Below are positions 14,792 to 23,851 of a DNA stretch of 64,000 bases, piece by piece; positions within the stretch are counted from its first letter, which is position 1; each line of letters opens with the position of its first letter. Origin of the DNA: Dehalococcoidia bacterium (lineage in GTDB: Bacteria; Chloroflexota; Dehalococcoidia; Dehalococcoidales; RBG-16-60-22); assembly GCA_030615035.1 (NCBI GenBank), contig JAUXAC010000002.1, forward strand, positions 1 through 64,000, written 5' to 3'. The position numbers were made by a program, and so were the translations under genes. The notes under the pieces are model-generated. The model did not search any database. It was not told the DNA's origin and worked only from the letters and a program-made list of their open reading frames with translations.

Positions 14792-15948
14792 ACATTCCCT
14801 TGGTTGACCTCAAGGCTCAATACAACTCAATACGAGGTGAAATTGACGAAGCTATTCAGAAAGTTGTGCAGCAGGGGCAGTTCATCCTTAGTTCTGAGGT
14901 TGAAGCCTTTGAGGAGGAGGTAGCTGCCTACTGTAACATAAAATTTGCTATCGGTGTTGCTTCAGGTACTGATGCCTTGCATCTTGCCCTGCTCGCCTGT
15001 GGAGTTAAACCTGGTGATGAGGTCATCACTACCCCTTTTACCTTCATTGCCACCGCTGAAGCTATCACCCAATGTGGTGCTACGCCTGTATTTGTGGACA
15101 TAGACCAGAAAACCTACAATATTGACCCGGCAAAAATCGAGCCCAAAATCACCGAACGGACCGAAGCAATCCTTCCTGTTCACCTCTACGGTCAGCCAGC
15201 AGATATGGAGCCCGTCCTAGAGCTTGCTCAAAAATACAACCTTAAAGTTATTGAAGACTGTGCTCAAGCTCTGGGGGCAGAACATAAAGGAAAAAGGGTT
15301 GGTTCCTTAGGTAATGCCGGTTGTCTCAGCTTCTTCCCCAGCAAGGTACTCGGTGCTTATGGGGACGGGGGGATGGTGGTAACCAATAATCCGGAGATTG
15401 CCGAAAAGGTAGAAACGTTGAGAAACCATGGCTGTAAAGAGAAGTATTATCATCTCATTCCTGGCTTCAATAGTCGTCTCGACTCTCTCCAAGCAGCTGT
15501 CCTTAGGGTAAAACTCAAGCATGTTGACAAGTGGATTGAAAAGCGGCGCCAGAAAGTAGCTTTATACTCCCGGCTTCTGAGTCAGATAAATGGCATTGAG
15601 CCTCCCTTTGTGGCACGTTACAGCTATCATATCTTCAATTATTATACCGTTCGCTTAAAGAACTCCGAGGTAAGCCGTGACAAACTCCGGGAATACCTCA
15701 GCGCCCAAGGCATTGCCACAGCTATTTACTACCCGATCTCTTTACATCTTCAGGAGGTCTACAAATCACTGGGCGGCAATCCGGGAGATTTCCCTGAAAG
15801 TGAGCGTGCTCAGGAAGAGGTTCTCACACTACCTATGTATCCAGAGCTGAACGAAGAGCAAATAGGACTTATAGCCAAAACCATCCAGAGCTTTTTCCAG
15901 AGCCAAGATGCAAGGAGGACATCGAGCCGGAAAGGCACTGGGAGATAG
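14788..15948 (+). CDS. DegT/DnrJ/EryC1 sugar aminotransferase (WbpE/WlbE-like)
   Basis: A 386-residue PLP enzyme of normal length. The pattern VASGTDALHLALLA, the pyridine-binding EDCAQALGAEHKGKRVG and the catalytic Lys in SFFPSKVLGAYGDGG are all present. Predicted to add the 3-amino group (Glu donor) to UDP-3-keto-GlcNAcA formed by the oxidoreductase domain encoded upstream. The last about 14 residues (after FFQS) are basic and unlike the family, and the following DNA is a gene junction, so the C-terminus may have been replaced. Confidence 0.88.
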   Translation: MNIPLVDLKAQYNSIRGEIDEAIQKVVQQGQFILSSEVEAFEEEVAAYCNIKFAIGVASGTDALHLALLACGVKPGDEVITTPFTFIATAEAITQCGATPVFVDIDQKTYNIDPAKIEPKITERTEAILPVHLYGQPADMEPVLELAQKYNLKVIEDCAQALGAEHKGKRVGSLGNAGCLSFFPSKVLGAYGDGGMVVTNNPEIAEKVETLRNHGCKEKYYHLIPGFNSRLDSLQAAVLRVKLKHVDKWIEKRRQKVALYSRLLSQINGIEPPFVARYSYHIFNYYTVRLKNSEVSRDKLREYLSAQGIATAIYYPISLHLQEVYKSLGGNPGDFPESERAQEEVLTLPMYPELNEEQIGLIAKTIQSFFQSQDARRTSSRKGTGR

Positions 15949-15964
15949 GAGGGCTAAGGGATCA

Positions 15965-16063
15965 ATGCAACCAGTGAAGGTTCTCTTCCTCACCGCTTCG
16001 TACCCTTCAGAGATTAATCCCGTAGCTGGGTTTTTTATTAAGGAGCATGCTAAAGCAGCTTGA
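15965..16063 (+). pseudogene. N-terminal fragment of a family-4 glycosyltransferase
   Basis: 32 codons: after MQPVKVLFLT the product reads ASYPSEINPVAGFFIKEHAK, the usual opening of GT4 glycosyltransferases. It stops at TGA 16061-16063, where the DNA switches to a sialate-synthase-type 3' end. A clean remnant of a lost gene. Confidence 0.7.
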
Positions 16064-16277
16064 CGCCACCGAGCTGGAGATGAGAAGATTAGCGAGGCGA
16101 AGTTTAGTTGCTAGGGATAATATTCCCAAGGGCACTATATTGACCAAAGAGATGCTCGTTCCTTTGAGACCAGCTATGGGAATATCACCAAGCCTTATCG
16201 ACCGAGTGGTAGGCAAGCGAACAGCTAGAGCCATTGAAAAAGATGCGCCACTGGTGGAAGAGGACATTGTATGGTAA
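16047..16277 (+). pseudogene. C-terminal SAF domain remnant of a NeuB-type synthase
   Basis: Up to 76 codons in a frame different from the preceding fragment. The product (MRRLARRSLVARDNIPKGTI, then GISPS and LVEEDI) is the SAF or antifreeze-like domain that ends N-acetylneuraminate/legionaminate synthases. The TIM-barrel catalytic part is absent. The NeuB-type gene at 28842 lacks exactly this domain. A translated SAF domain acting in trans is conceivable but unproven. Confidence 0.7.
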
Positions 16278-16288
16278 AGGGGGACTTT

Positions 16289-16864
16289 ATGCATCGTGAA
16301 ATTGCTAAGATTCTAGAGGAAAGTGCCCAGATAAAGAGAACTATCGCTAAAAGTAAGATTAGCGAAATAGAACGGATGGCTAATCTTATCATTATGGCTT
16401 ACAAGGCAGGCGGGAAGGTAGTTTTATTTGGTAACGGAGGCAGTGCCGCTGATGCCCAGCACATTGCTGGCGAGTTGATGGGGCGATTTAAACTTAAAAG
16501 ACAGGCTTTTCCGGCTATAGCCCTTACTACCAACACCTCGACATTAACCGCAGTAGCTAATGACTACGGATATGAGATGGTCTTCAGCCATCAAGTGGGA
16601 GCGTTAGTGAATGAAAAAGACGTCGTAATCGGTATTAGCACTAGCGGGGAATCACCGAATGTGATTGAGGCAATGAAAATGGCAAAACTGAGAGGAGCCA
16701 AGACTATCGGGCTAGGCGGGGGCAACGGTGGTAAGCTTGCTGAGGTGGCAGACTTGGTCTTAATCGTGCCTTCAGATAGCACTCCTAGGATTCAAGAGGC
16801 TCATATTACAATCGGACATATTGTCTGCGAACTAGTGGAAAGAGAATTGTTAGGCACTGGCTGA
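16289..16864 (+). CDS. gmhA: Sedoheptulose 7-phosphate isomerase
   Basis: A 191-residue SIS-domain protein. GNGGSAADAQHIAGELMGRF (about 48-67), the STSGESPNV phosphate loop and the final HITIGHIVCELVE helix match GmhA. It converts sedoheptulose 7-phosphate to D-glycero-D-manno-heptose 7-phosphate, first step of GDP-heptose synthesis. ATG 16289 is preferred (GGGGGA six bases upstream) over ATG 16271. It is followed by gmhB, and hddA lies at 19498. Confidence 0.92.
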   Translation: MHREIAKILEESAQIKRTIAKSKISEIERMANLIIMAYKAGGKVVLFGNGGSAADAQHIAGELMGRFKLKRQAFPAIALTTNTSTLTAVANDYGYEMVFSHQVGALVNEKDVVIGISTSGESPNVIEAMKMAKLRGAKTIGLGGGNGGKLAEVADLVLIVPSDSTPRIQEAHITIGHIVCELVERELLGTG

Positions 16865-16885
16865 CTCTGGTGGGGGAAACCATTT

Positions 16886-17473
16886 ATGGAAAGAGCTGTT
16901 TTACTCGACAGAGACGGGACCATTATTCAGGATGTTGGCTATCTCGGCAGTTGTGATGAGATTAAGTTTTTACCCAAGGTAGGTAAGGCTATCAAATTGT
17001 TAAATAAAAGCGGATTTAAGGTCATCATCATAACCAACCAAGCAGGTGTTGCCAGAGGGTATTTTACCGAGGGAACAGTGAAAGAAATAAATAAATACAT
17101 TCGGGAATCACTGGCTGAGCAGGGAGCTTCTATAGATATGATTTACTATTGTCCCCACCATATAGAAGGAACTATAGAGGAATATAAGAAGGAGTGTTAT
17201 TGCCGCAAACCCGAGCCGGGAATGATAGAGGAAGCTGTCTGTGCGTTTGGCATTGATTTAGAAAATTCTTTCGTCATTGGCGATAAAATCAGTGATATTG
17301 AAGCCGGGCGCAGGACGGGATGCAAGACCATTCTTCTTGCCGGTGAAGAGATTCTGAAAAGTAGAGACGAAATGACCGTGATATCCGACCATATTGCCCC
17401 AGATTTGTATGAAGCAGTAAAATGGTTATTGAAGGTTAGCCGCCAAAAGGTTAGTTCTCATGGAAAAGAATGA
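16886..17473 (+). CDS. gmhB: Heptose 1,7-bisphosphate 7-phosphatase
   Basis: A 195-residue HAD phosphatase. It has nucleophile motif LLDRDGTI (Asp9, Asp11), TNQAGVARGYF, the zinc-binding CPHH...CYCRKPEPGM and GDKISDIEAGRRTG. Removes the 7-phosphate from manno-heptose 1,7-bisphosphate after the HddA kinase step. It lies 21 bases after gmhA and overlaps the next gene by 14 bases, so it is in one operon. Confidence 0.92.
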   Translation: MERAVLLDRDGTIIQDVGYLGSCDEIKFLPKVGKAIKLLNKSGFKVIIITNQAGVARGYFTEGTVKEINKYIRESLAEQGASIDMIYYCPHHIEGTIEEYKKECYCRKPEPGMIEEAVCAFGIDLENSFVIGDKISDIEAGRRTGCKTILLAGEEILKSRDEMTVISDHIAPDLYEAVKWLLKVSRQKVSSHGKE

Positions 17474-18422
17474 AAAGATCTTTGTTACTGGTCATGAAGG
17501 AATGATAGGTTCAGCTATTCTGCGTCGGCTGAAGGAGGATGGCTTCACGAACCTAGTCATAAGAACCTCCTCCGAACTAGACCTGACGGATCAGAAAATA
17601 GTCCTCAAATTCTTCATAGAGGAGAAACCAGATCACGTTTTCCTAGCAGCGGCTAAGGTGGGCGGTATTCTGGCAAATAGCAAATATCCTGCCCAATTCA
17701 TCTATAGTAATATGCAGATGCAGACCAATGTCATTCATTCTGCTTGGAAGTCAGGGGTAAGAAAATTGCTTTTTTTAGGTAGTTCCTGCATCTACCCCAG
17801 AGGTTGCCCCCAACCCATGAAGGAGGAGTATTTATTAACCGGCAAACTGGAACCGACTAGTGAACCTTACGCCATTGCCAAAATTGTTGGCATAAAGATG
17901 TGCCAATCATACAATCTTCAGTATGGGACAGACTATATCTCGGTAGTCCCGTCTGACCTTTACGGTCCCTGTGATGACTTTGATCCGGAAACAAGCCATG
18001 TTCTTCCAGCTCTGATAAGAAAAATGCACCAAGCCAAAACCTGTAACGAACCGAAGGTGGTTGTCTGGGGCACTGGCTTGCCAAGACGCGAGTCTCTTCA
18101 TGTGGACGATCTGGCTGATGCCTGTGTTCTCTTAATGAACAAATATGATGAGCCCGAAATGATTAACGTTGGTTCAGGAGAAGATTTATCAATTAAGGAA
18201 CTGGCATTACTAATAAGAAATGTTATTGGTTTTAAGGGAGAAGTAGTTTTTGATGAATTAAAACCGGATGGCGCCCCACGAAAGCTCTTGGATACCACTA
18301 AAATTAGAAAACTAGGCTGGGTGCCGAAGATTAGCCTTGAGAAAGGTATCAGGCAAACGTACCAATGGTATGAAAATCATGTAAAAATCAAACAAACTGC
18401 GCCAGTGGAGATGCACGAATGA
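17460..18422 (+). CDS. GDP-L-fucose synthase-like epimerase/reductase
   Basis: A 320-residue extended SDR. NAD(P)-binding GHEGMIGSA, the FLGSSCIYPRG segment and active-site EPYAIAK (Tyr/Lys pair) match GDP-4-keto-6-deoxymannose 3,5-epimerase-4-reductase (Fcl/WcaG) and its relatives ColC and the Campylobacter GDP-6-deoxyheptose reductases. Beside gmhA/gmhB/hddA and a ColD-like 3-dehydratase (25014), the substrate is more likely a GDP-heptose derivative than GDP-mannose; this is inference. It overlaps the next gene by ATGA. Confidence 0.82.
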   Translation: MEKNEKIFVTGHEGMIGSAILRRLKEDGFTNLVIRTSSELDLTDQKIVLKFFIEEKPDHVFLAAAKVGGILANSKYPAQFIYSNMQMQTNVIHSAWKSGVRKLLFLGSSCIYPRGCPQPMKEEYLLTGKLEPTSEPYAIAKIVGIKMCQSYNLQYGTDYISVVPSDLYGPCDDFDPETSHVLPALIRKMHQAKTCNEPKVVVWGTGLPRRESLHVDDLADACVLLMNKYDEPEMINVGSGEDLSIKELALLIRNVIGFKGEVVFDELKPDGAPRKLLDTTKIRKLGWVPKISLEKGIRQTYQWYENHVKIKQTAPVEMHE

Positions 18423-19351
18423 AAATATTGGTTACTGGAGCTGCCGGTTATATAGGGTCAGTATTAGTACCAATACTGTTAAAACTAGGCCATGAAGTTA
18501 TTGCTGTAGATAACTTCATGTATAACCAGGAGTCCTTACTGGATTGCTGCTACGATGAGAAGCTCACCATCACTCGTGGTGATGCTCGTGATAAGGAGTT
18601 GATTTCAAGATATCTTAAAAATGTTAACGCGATTTTCCCCTTGGCTTGCCTCACTGGGGCACCCCTTTGTTCCAAAGACCCGGTTGGTGCTAAAGCAGTT
18701 AATCTTGATGCGATAAAGATGATTTTAGAGCTACGCAGCAAAGATCAAGTAATTATTTTCCCTACCACAAATAGCGGCTACGGCATAGGCGGAGACGGAG
18801 TTTATTGTACTGAAGAAACCCCGCTTAACCCGATTTCTCTTTACGGCAACTTAAAGGTGGAAGCAGAAAAGAGTATTATGGACGCAGGTAATGGCATTAC
18901 CCTGCGGCTGGCTACAGCGTTTGGAGTCAGCCCACGTATGCGTCTAGATTTATTGGTAAACGACTTTACTTATCGTGCCGTCACCGACCGCTTTGTCATT
19001 CTTTTTGAAGCCCGTTTCAAGAGAAATTACCTCCATGTTCGAGATGTGGCTAAAGCATTTATCCACTGCTTGGAAAACTTTGATAAGATGAAAGATGAGC
19101 CATACAATGTCGGTTTGAGTGATGCCAACCTAAGTAAGTGGGAGCTCTGCGAAGAGATTAAGAAGCAAGTTCCTGACTTCTATTTTATTGAGGCAAAAGT
19201 TGGTGAAGACCCTGATAAAAGGAACTACATCGTAAGCAATGCCAAGATTGAAGCAACCGGATTTAGACCAGATATTTCCCTTCAAATGGGAATTGCTGAA
19301 TTGATAAAAGGATATCAGATTATTAGAAAAAATCAATTCAGCAATATGTAA
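18419..19351 (+). CDS. NAD-dependent sugar epimerase/reductase (extended SDR)
   Basis: A 310-residue extended SDR with GAAGYIGS cofactor loop and SLYGNLK (Tyr/Lys). The active-site Ser region reads TTNSGYG and lacks the Glu that marks 4,6-dehydratases (TSEVYG), so an epimerase or 4-reductase role on a keto sugar is more likely. A fragment of a close relative lies at 26409-26807. Fourth in the heptose operon, ending before the promoter at 19407. Confidence 0.8.
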   Translation: MKILVTGAAGYIGSVLVPILLKLGHEVIAVDNFMYNQESLLDCCYDEKLTITRGDARDKELISRYLKNVNAIFPLACLTGAPLCSKDPVGAKAVNLDAIKMILELRSKDQVIIFPTTNSGYGIGGDGVYCTEETPLNPISLYGNLKVEAEKSIMDAGNGITLRLATAFGVSPRMRLDLLVNDFTYRAVTDRFVILFEARFKRNYLHVRDVAKAFIHCLENFDKMKDEPYNVGLSDANLSKWELCEEIKKQVPDFYFIEAKVGEDPDKRNYIVSNAKIEATGFRPDISLQMGIAELIKGYQIIRKNQFSNM

Positions 19352-19394
19352 TTATAATAACTGTTGTCACTGGTTTAGATCTTCTCATTAGCTA

Positions 19395-19435
19395 TAGCAC
19401 GTGCTATTGACAATAGGTATTCTCTTGGTTATAAT
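19395..19435 (+). promoter_or_regulatory. Consensus promoter with upstream perfect palindrome
   Basis: TTGACA (19407-19412), 17-base spacer, TATAAT (19430-19435). The 12-bp perfect palindrome TAGCACGTGCTA (19395-19406) directly touches the -35 box, a good place for a regulator. Downstream TGTGGACAATTGGC closely matches the region after the promoter at 27238. Confidence 0.75.
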
Positions 19436-19497
19436 GTGGACAATTGGCATCAGAGAAGGAAAATACTTATTATCAAGCATCATAATAAGGCAGTACA

Positions 19498-20505
19498 ATG
19501 ATTATTAGCCAAACTCCCTTTCGCATTTCATTCTTTGGTGGTGGAACAGACTATCCCGTCTGGTACCGGGAAAATAGTGGCGCGGTATTGGGTACAACTA
19601 TAGACAAATATTGCTATATTACTTGCCGCTGCCTACCACCGTTCTTCGAACATAAGCACCGGATAGTCTATTCCGAGACAGAACTTGTCCAAGATATTGA
19701 GGAAATCCGTCACCCCGCAGTAAGAGAAACTCTCAGATTTATGAGAATTACTGAGGGATTGGAAATCCACCATGACGGTGATTTACCCGCCAGAACGGGG
19801 CTGGGGTCAAGTTCCTCGTTTACCGTTGGCCTCCTTCATGCACTATATGCCCTTAAAGGAATGATGCCCTCTAAAATGCAATTAGCCCAAGACGCAATAC
19901 ATGTCGAGCAAGACATGATTAAAGAAAATGTCGGTTCTCAAGACCAGTTTTTAGCTGCCTTTGGCGGACTTAGCCGCATAGATTTTAGCGGAGAGCATAA
20001 TATCGAGATTAAACGTGTTACCATAAAGCCTCAAAGGCTTGAGTCACTTCAGAATCATTCGATGTTATTCTTTACCGGGTCATCCAGGAAAGCTTCTGAA
20101 ATTGCCGGGGAACAAATCAAACAAATTCCCAATAAAAAACGAGAATTGGCCAAAATGCACCGGATGGTGGATGAAGCCATAAGTATTCTGAATGGAGACA
20201 ACGATCTATTAGAATTCGGCAAATTACTGCATGAAAGCTGGCAACTGAAGCGCAGCTTGACCAACAAAATATCCACGCCGTATACGGATTTTCTTTATGA
20301 GACGGCTATCAGTGCTGGCGCCACTGGGGGCAAGCTTCTAGGTGCTGGCGGCGGGGGCTTTATGCTATTCTTCGTAAAACCCGAGCTTCAACCTAAGGTC
20401 AGAGAGGCACTAAGCGCTGTCTTGTGCGTCCCCTTCCGCTTTGAGAGCTCAGGTAGTCAAATTATCTTTTATGAGCCTGATTTATTTTATGGAAAATCGA
20501 GATAA
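19498..20505 (+). CDS. hddA: D-glycero-D-manno-heptose 7-phosphate kinase
   Basis: A 335-residue GHMP kinase. N-terminal TPFRISFFGGGTDYP, the ATP loop ARTGLGSSSSFTVGLLHAL (about 97-115), the VGSQDQFLAAFGG segment and the C-terminal GATGGKLLGAGGGGF identify the HddA branch, which makes heptose 1,7-bisphosphate. With gmhA and gmhB it gives heptose 1-phosphate; the guanylyltransferase HddC needed to finish GDP-heptose is not seen in the window. Driven by the consensus promoter at 19407. Confidence 0.9.
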   Translation: MIISQTPFRISFFGGGTDYPVWYRENSGAVLGTTIDKYCYITCRCLPPFFEHKHRIVYSETELVQDIEEIRHPAVRETLRFMRITEGLEIHHDGDLPARTGLGSSSSFTVGLLHALYALKGMMPSKMQLAQDAIHVEQDMIKENVGSQDQFLAAFGGLSRIDFSGEHNIEIKRVTIKPQRLESLQNHSMLFFTGSSRKASEIAGEQIKQIPNKKRELAKMHRMVDEAISILNGDNDLLEFGKLLHESWQLKRSLTNKISTPYTDFLYETAISAGATGGKLLGAGGGGFMLFFVKPELQPKVREALSAVLCVPFRFESSGSQIIFYEPDLFYGKSR

Positions 20506-20514
20506 GGGGACTCT

Positions 20515-21336
20515 ATGTCTAAAAGTAAGATAAGCAAACTTGAAAAGAAAGCAAAATGGGTTCGCCAAGAGGTTCTGGAGATGTGTGCCCGCGCTGGCGA
20601 AGGGCGAATTGCTTCGTCTTTTTCCTGCACCGATATTCTAGTTGCGCTCTTCTATGGTGGTATCCTTCGCTTTGACCCAAGGCATCCTCTACGGGATGAA
20701 AGAGACAGAGTTGTATTCAGCAAGGGGCAGGGAGCAGTCGCGCTATATCCAATACTTAGTGATCTGGGTTTCTTCGCCAGTTCAGAGCTAGAGAAGTTTT
20801 GTCAATCTGATGGCATGCTGTTACCATACGGCGAGAATATCCCAGGAATAGAAGCTGTTTGGGGGTCATTGGGGCACGGCTTAGGGGTTGGTGCTGGACT
20901 AGCCTTAGCAGGCAAGATGGATAAAAAACTATATATGACCGTGGTATTGCTTAGTGATGGTGAGTGCTATGAGGGCTCGGTATGGGAAGCAGCTATGTTT
21001 GCTAGGCACCATGAGCTTAATAATCTGGTGGGGATTATAGACCGCAACCGGCTGTGCACCATTGATTTTACCGAGAACTGTCTTAGGCTAAGCCCATTAG
21101 GAAACAAATGGCGGGCATTCGGGTGGGATGTAGTCATAATTGATGGGCACTCATTTGACAAGATATTTACCGCGTTTAAGAATTTCCGTTCCAGAAGGTC
21201 AAAAAAGCCCCTAATGATAATCGCCAACACAATCAAAGGCAAGGGGGTATCCTTTCTGGAGAATAATCCACTAGCACATGGTCTTATCCCTAGTGGTGAG
21301 CAGCTTCAAAGAGCAAGGGAGGAATTGCGAAAGTGA
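20515..21336 (+). CDS. Transketolase, N-terminal (TPP-binding) subunit
   Basis: 273 residues. GSLGHGLGVGAGLALAGK and the TPP motif LSDGECYEGSVWEAAMFA...NNLVGIIDRN match the pyrimidine/pyrophosphate half of split transketolases. AAGGGGA precedes the ATG. It overlaps the second subunit by four bases. In this heptose operon it could supply sedoheptulose 7-phosphate to GmhA, or transfer a two-carbon unit onto a keto sugar. Confidence 0.88.
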   Translation: MSKSKISKLEKKAKWVRQEVLEMCARAGEGRIASSFSCTDILVALFYGGILRFDPRHPLRDERDRVVFSKGQGAVALYPILSDLGFFASSELEKFCQSDGMLLPYGENIPGIEAVWGSLGHGLGVGAGLALAGKMDKKLYMTVVLLSDGECYEGSVWEAAMFARHHELNNLVGIIDRNRLCTIDFTENCLRLSPLGNKWRAFGWDVVIIDGHSFDKIFTAFKNFRSRRSKKPLMIIANTIKGKGVSFLENNPLAHGLIPSGEQLQRAREELRK

Positions 21337-22268
21337 ATATTAGCATGAGGGATGCCTTCCTTGACGAGTTGTATAATATTGCCAAAGAAGATCAACAGGT
21401 GGTGCTTCTAAGTAATGACTTTGGCGCTCCGAGCCTCGATAAATTCAGAAGAGACTGTAGCGGTCAATTCGTCCACACTGGGATTGCTGAGCAAAATATG
21501 GTCAACGTGGCTACAGGACTGGCTTTAGCTGGCAAGGTTGTTTATATGTATTCCATCGCACCATTTCTCCCCTTACGCTGTTACGAACAAATTAGGATAC
21601 ACTTGTCTTATCAGCGTCTTCACATAAACGGTGTGATGGTTGGTGCTGGATATTCTTACGAGCTCTCAGGACCGACTCACCATGCCGTGGAAGATATCGC
21701 TTCTATGAATGCTCTCCCGGGGATGACTATTCTCAATGCCTCCGATAGTGTAATGGCCGCAGCATTTGCTAAAATAACCTACAAAAATCCTGGTCCCAAA
21801 TACGTCCGGTTTGACCGAGAGAAGCTACCACCGCTCTACGATGCTCAAAATAATGACTTTTCCGATGGTTTGACCAACCTTAAAACTGGGGGTGATTTAG
21901 CTATTATTGCCACCGGCATAATGGTGCATCAAGCATTCAAGGTGGCAGAGGCGCTTGCCAAGCATTCTATAGATGCAGGAATTATTGATTTGTATAGGAT
22001 AAAACCACTAAATGAAGAGTTACTCCTAAAGATCGTCGGACAAACCAAACAAATAGTAACCCTAGAGGAAAATTTAATTAATGGTGGAATTGGTAGCATT
22101 ATCTCCATGCTTTTAGCCGACCGTAGAGAGAAACTAGGGCTCAAGTGTATTGCTATTCCTAACCGATATTACTCTCAAGGTGGCGGTAGAAAGGAGCTTC
22201 AGCGGCTTTCTGGGCTGGATGTGCATAGCATCACTAAAACAACCTTAGAATGGCTAAGGGAAAAATGA
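21333..22268 (+). CDS. Transketolase, C-terminal subunit
   Basis: 311 residues starting at GTG (GTGA overlap). HTGIAEQNMVNVATGLALAGK and the central THHAVEDIASMNALPGMTI block match the second half of split transketolases (Pyr plus C-terminal domains). Forms the active enzyme with the product of 20515-21336. Overlaps the following radical SAM gene by ATGA. Confidence 0.88.
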   Translation: MNISMRDAFLDELYNIAKEDQQVVLLSNDFGAPSLDKFRRDCSGQFVHTGIAEQNMVNVATGLALAGKVVYMYSIAPFLPLRCYEQIRIHLSYQRLHINGVMVGAGYSYELSGPTHHAVEDIASMNALPGMTILNASDSVMAAAFAKITYKNPGPKYVRFDREKLPPLYDAQNNDFSDGLTNLKTGGDLAIIATGIMVHQAFKVAEALAKHSIDAGIIDLYRIKPLNEELLLKIVGQTKQIVTLEENLINGGIGSIISMLLADRREKLGLKCIAIPNRYYSQGGGRKELQRLSGLDVHSITKTTLEWLREK

Positions 22269-23737
22269 CTGAACAACTAGAACTCCTGCTAGTTAACCCT
22301 GGTGCTCGGGCTCAGATGTATGGTAAGCTAGGCTCTTCACTTTCGGGAATTGAACCTCCTATTTGGTGCGGGTTGATTGCAGCTTTTATGCGTCAGCATG
22401 GCTACTCGGTAAGGATAATCGATGCTGAAGCAGAAAACTGGAGCCCTGAATATACCGCAGAGAAGATTGCTGAATATAACCCCATTCTAGCGGATATTAT
22501 TGTCCTTGGGGCGAACCCTTCTGCCTCCTCTACCCCTAAGATGACTGCTGCTGGCGACGTTCTCACTGCACTGAGAAAGAAGGCTCCACATATTAAGACA
22601 ATTCTCGGCGGTCTTCATCCCTCAGCCCTTCCAAAAGGGACCCTCCGGGAAGAAGAGGTAGATTTTATTTGCCAAGGGGAAGGTTTTTATACCATCGTTC
22701 AACTTTTGGAGGTATTAAAGTCAGGCAGAATGTCAGGTAATTACAAAATCCCTGGCCTCTGGTACACCAAAAATGGAAAGGTAATATCAAACTCTCCGGC
22801 ACCCCTTGTCAATCCCGATGAACTACCCTTTGCTGCCTGGGACCTTCTGCCTATGGATAAGTACAGAGCCCACAACTGGCACTGTTTCGACCATATTGAC
22901 CAGAGGCAGCCTTACGCAGCCATCTACACGAGTTTAGGATGTCCCTTCAATTGCACATACTGTAATATTCACGCTATCTATAATGGTAAGCCGGGCATCC
23001 GTTTTCGCACCCCCGAGAAGGTAGTAGAGGAGATAGACTTTCTGGTGAGAAATTATAAGATAAGGAATCTCAAGATTCTTGACGAGTTATTCGCTCTGAG
23101 AGAAGACCGGGTTACGCGCATTTGCGACCTCATTATTCAGAGCGGCTATGATTTGAATATATGGGCTTATGCCAGGGTTGACACAGTCAATGAAAGAATG
23201 TTGAAGAAAATGAAACAGGCGGGTTTTAACTGGGTTTGCTTCGGATTTGAATCGGCTAGTAAGGAGGTTCGGAAAGGCGTTGCCAAAAGCGTGGAACAAG
23301 ACAGGATAGAAAAAGCGATAGAAATGACACATGTCGCTGGCATTTATGTTTTAGCTAATTTCATTTTTGGTCTCCCCGATGACAACCTTGAGACAATGCA
23401 AGAAACGCTGGATATGGCAAAGTACTTTAATTTTGAGTATGTAAATTTTTATGTAGCTATGGCTTATCCCGGATCTCAGTTATATAGTGCTGCCTTGCGA
23501 GAGGGTATCAAACTACCTGAGAAATGGCATGGGTATACACAGTTGGGGTATGAAACATTGCCCCTACCGACCAAATATCTATCGGCGGAAGAGGTTTTAC
23601 GTTTTCGGGACAATGCTTTTAAGGAATACTTCAGTAATCCGAAGTATATAGAAATGGTGAGAGAAAAGTTTGGCTCAAAAGTTGTTGAACATATTGAAGA
23701 TATGCTTAAGCATGAAATTCGCCGGAAATTTATCTGA
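22265..23737 (+). CDS. B12-binding-type radical SAM protein
   Basis: 490 residues from ATG 22265 (ATGA overlap with the transketolase stop; AAGGGA upstream). About 1-150 is a B12-binding-like Rossmann domain (VRIIDAEAENW, ILGGLHPSALP). The radical SAM core starts at SLGCPFNCTYCNIHA (CxxxCxxC binds the 4Fe-4S cluster), followed by FGFESAS and NFIFGLPDDNLETMQ. Such proteins methylate or rearrange unreactive carbons; in glycan loci they often modify sugars. The exact substrate is unknown. Confidence 0.85.
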   Translation: MTEQLELLLVNPGARAQMYGKLGSSLSGIEPPIWCGLIAAFMRQHGYSVRIIDAEAENWSPEYTAEKIAEYNPILADIIVLGANPSASSTPKMTAAGDVLTALRKKAPHIKTILGGLHPSALPKGTLREEEVDFICQGEGFYTIVQLLEVLKSGRMSGNYKIPGLWYTKNGKVISNSPAPLVNPDELPFAAWDLLPMDKYRAHNWHCFDHIDQRQPYAAIYTSLGCPFNCTYCNIHAIYNGKPGIRFRTPEKVVEEIDFLVRNYKIRNLKILDELFALREDRVTRICDLIIQSGYDLNIWAYARVDTVNERMLKKMKQAGFNWVCFGFESASKEVRKGVAKSVEQDRIEKAIEMTHVAGIYVLANFIFGLPDDNLETMQETLDMAKYFNFEYVNFYVAMAYPGSQLYSAALREGIKLPEKWHGYTQLGYETLPLPTKYLSAEEVLRFRDNAFKEYFSNPKYIEMVREKFGSKVVEHIEDMLKHEIRRKFI

Positions 23738-23851
23738 GCACCAGGTCTAACCGCTTTGCCACCGATAGCAAAATATGTCAGAGGTATATGGACGAAATAT
23801 GGTGAGAAGCATTCTTGCTTACAGGCGATGGGCTACCTCTCAGGAGATTAA

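Noticed and set aside
18419..19351. GDP-mannose-type 4,6-dehydratase
   Set aside because: The active-site segment reads TTNSGYG and lacks the Glu expected in 4,6-dehydratases.
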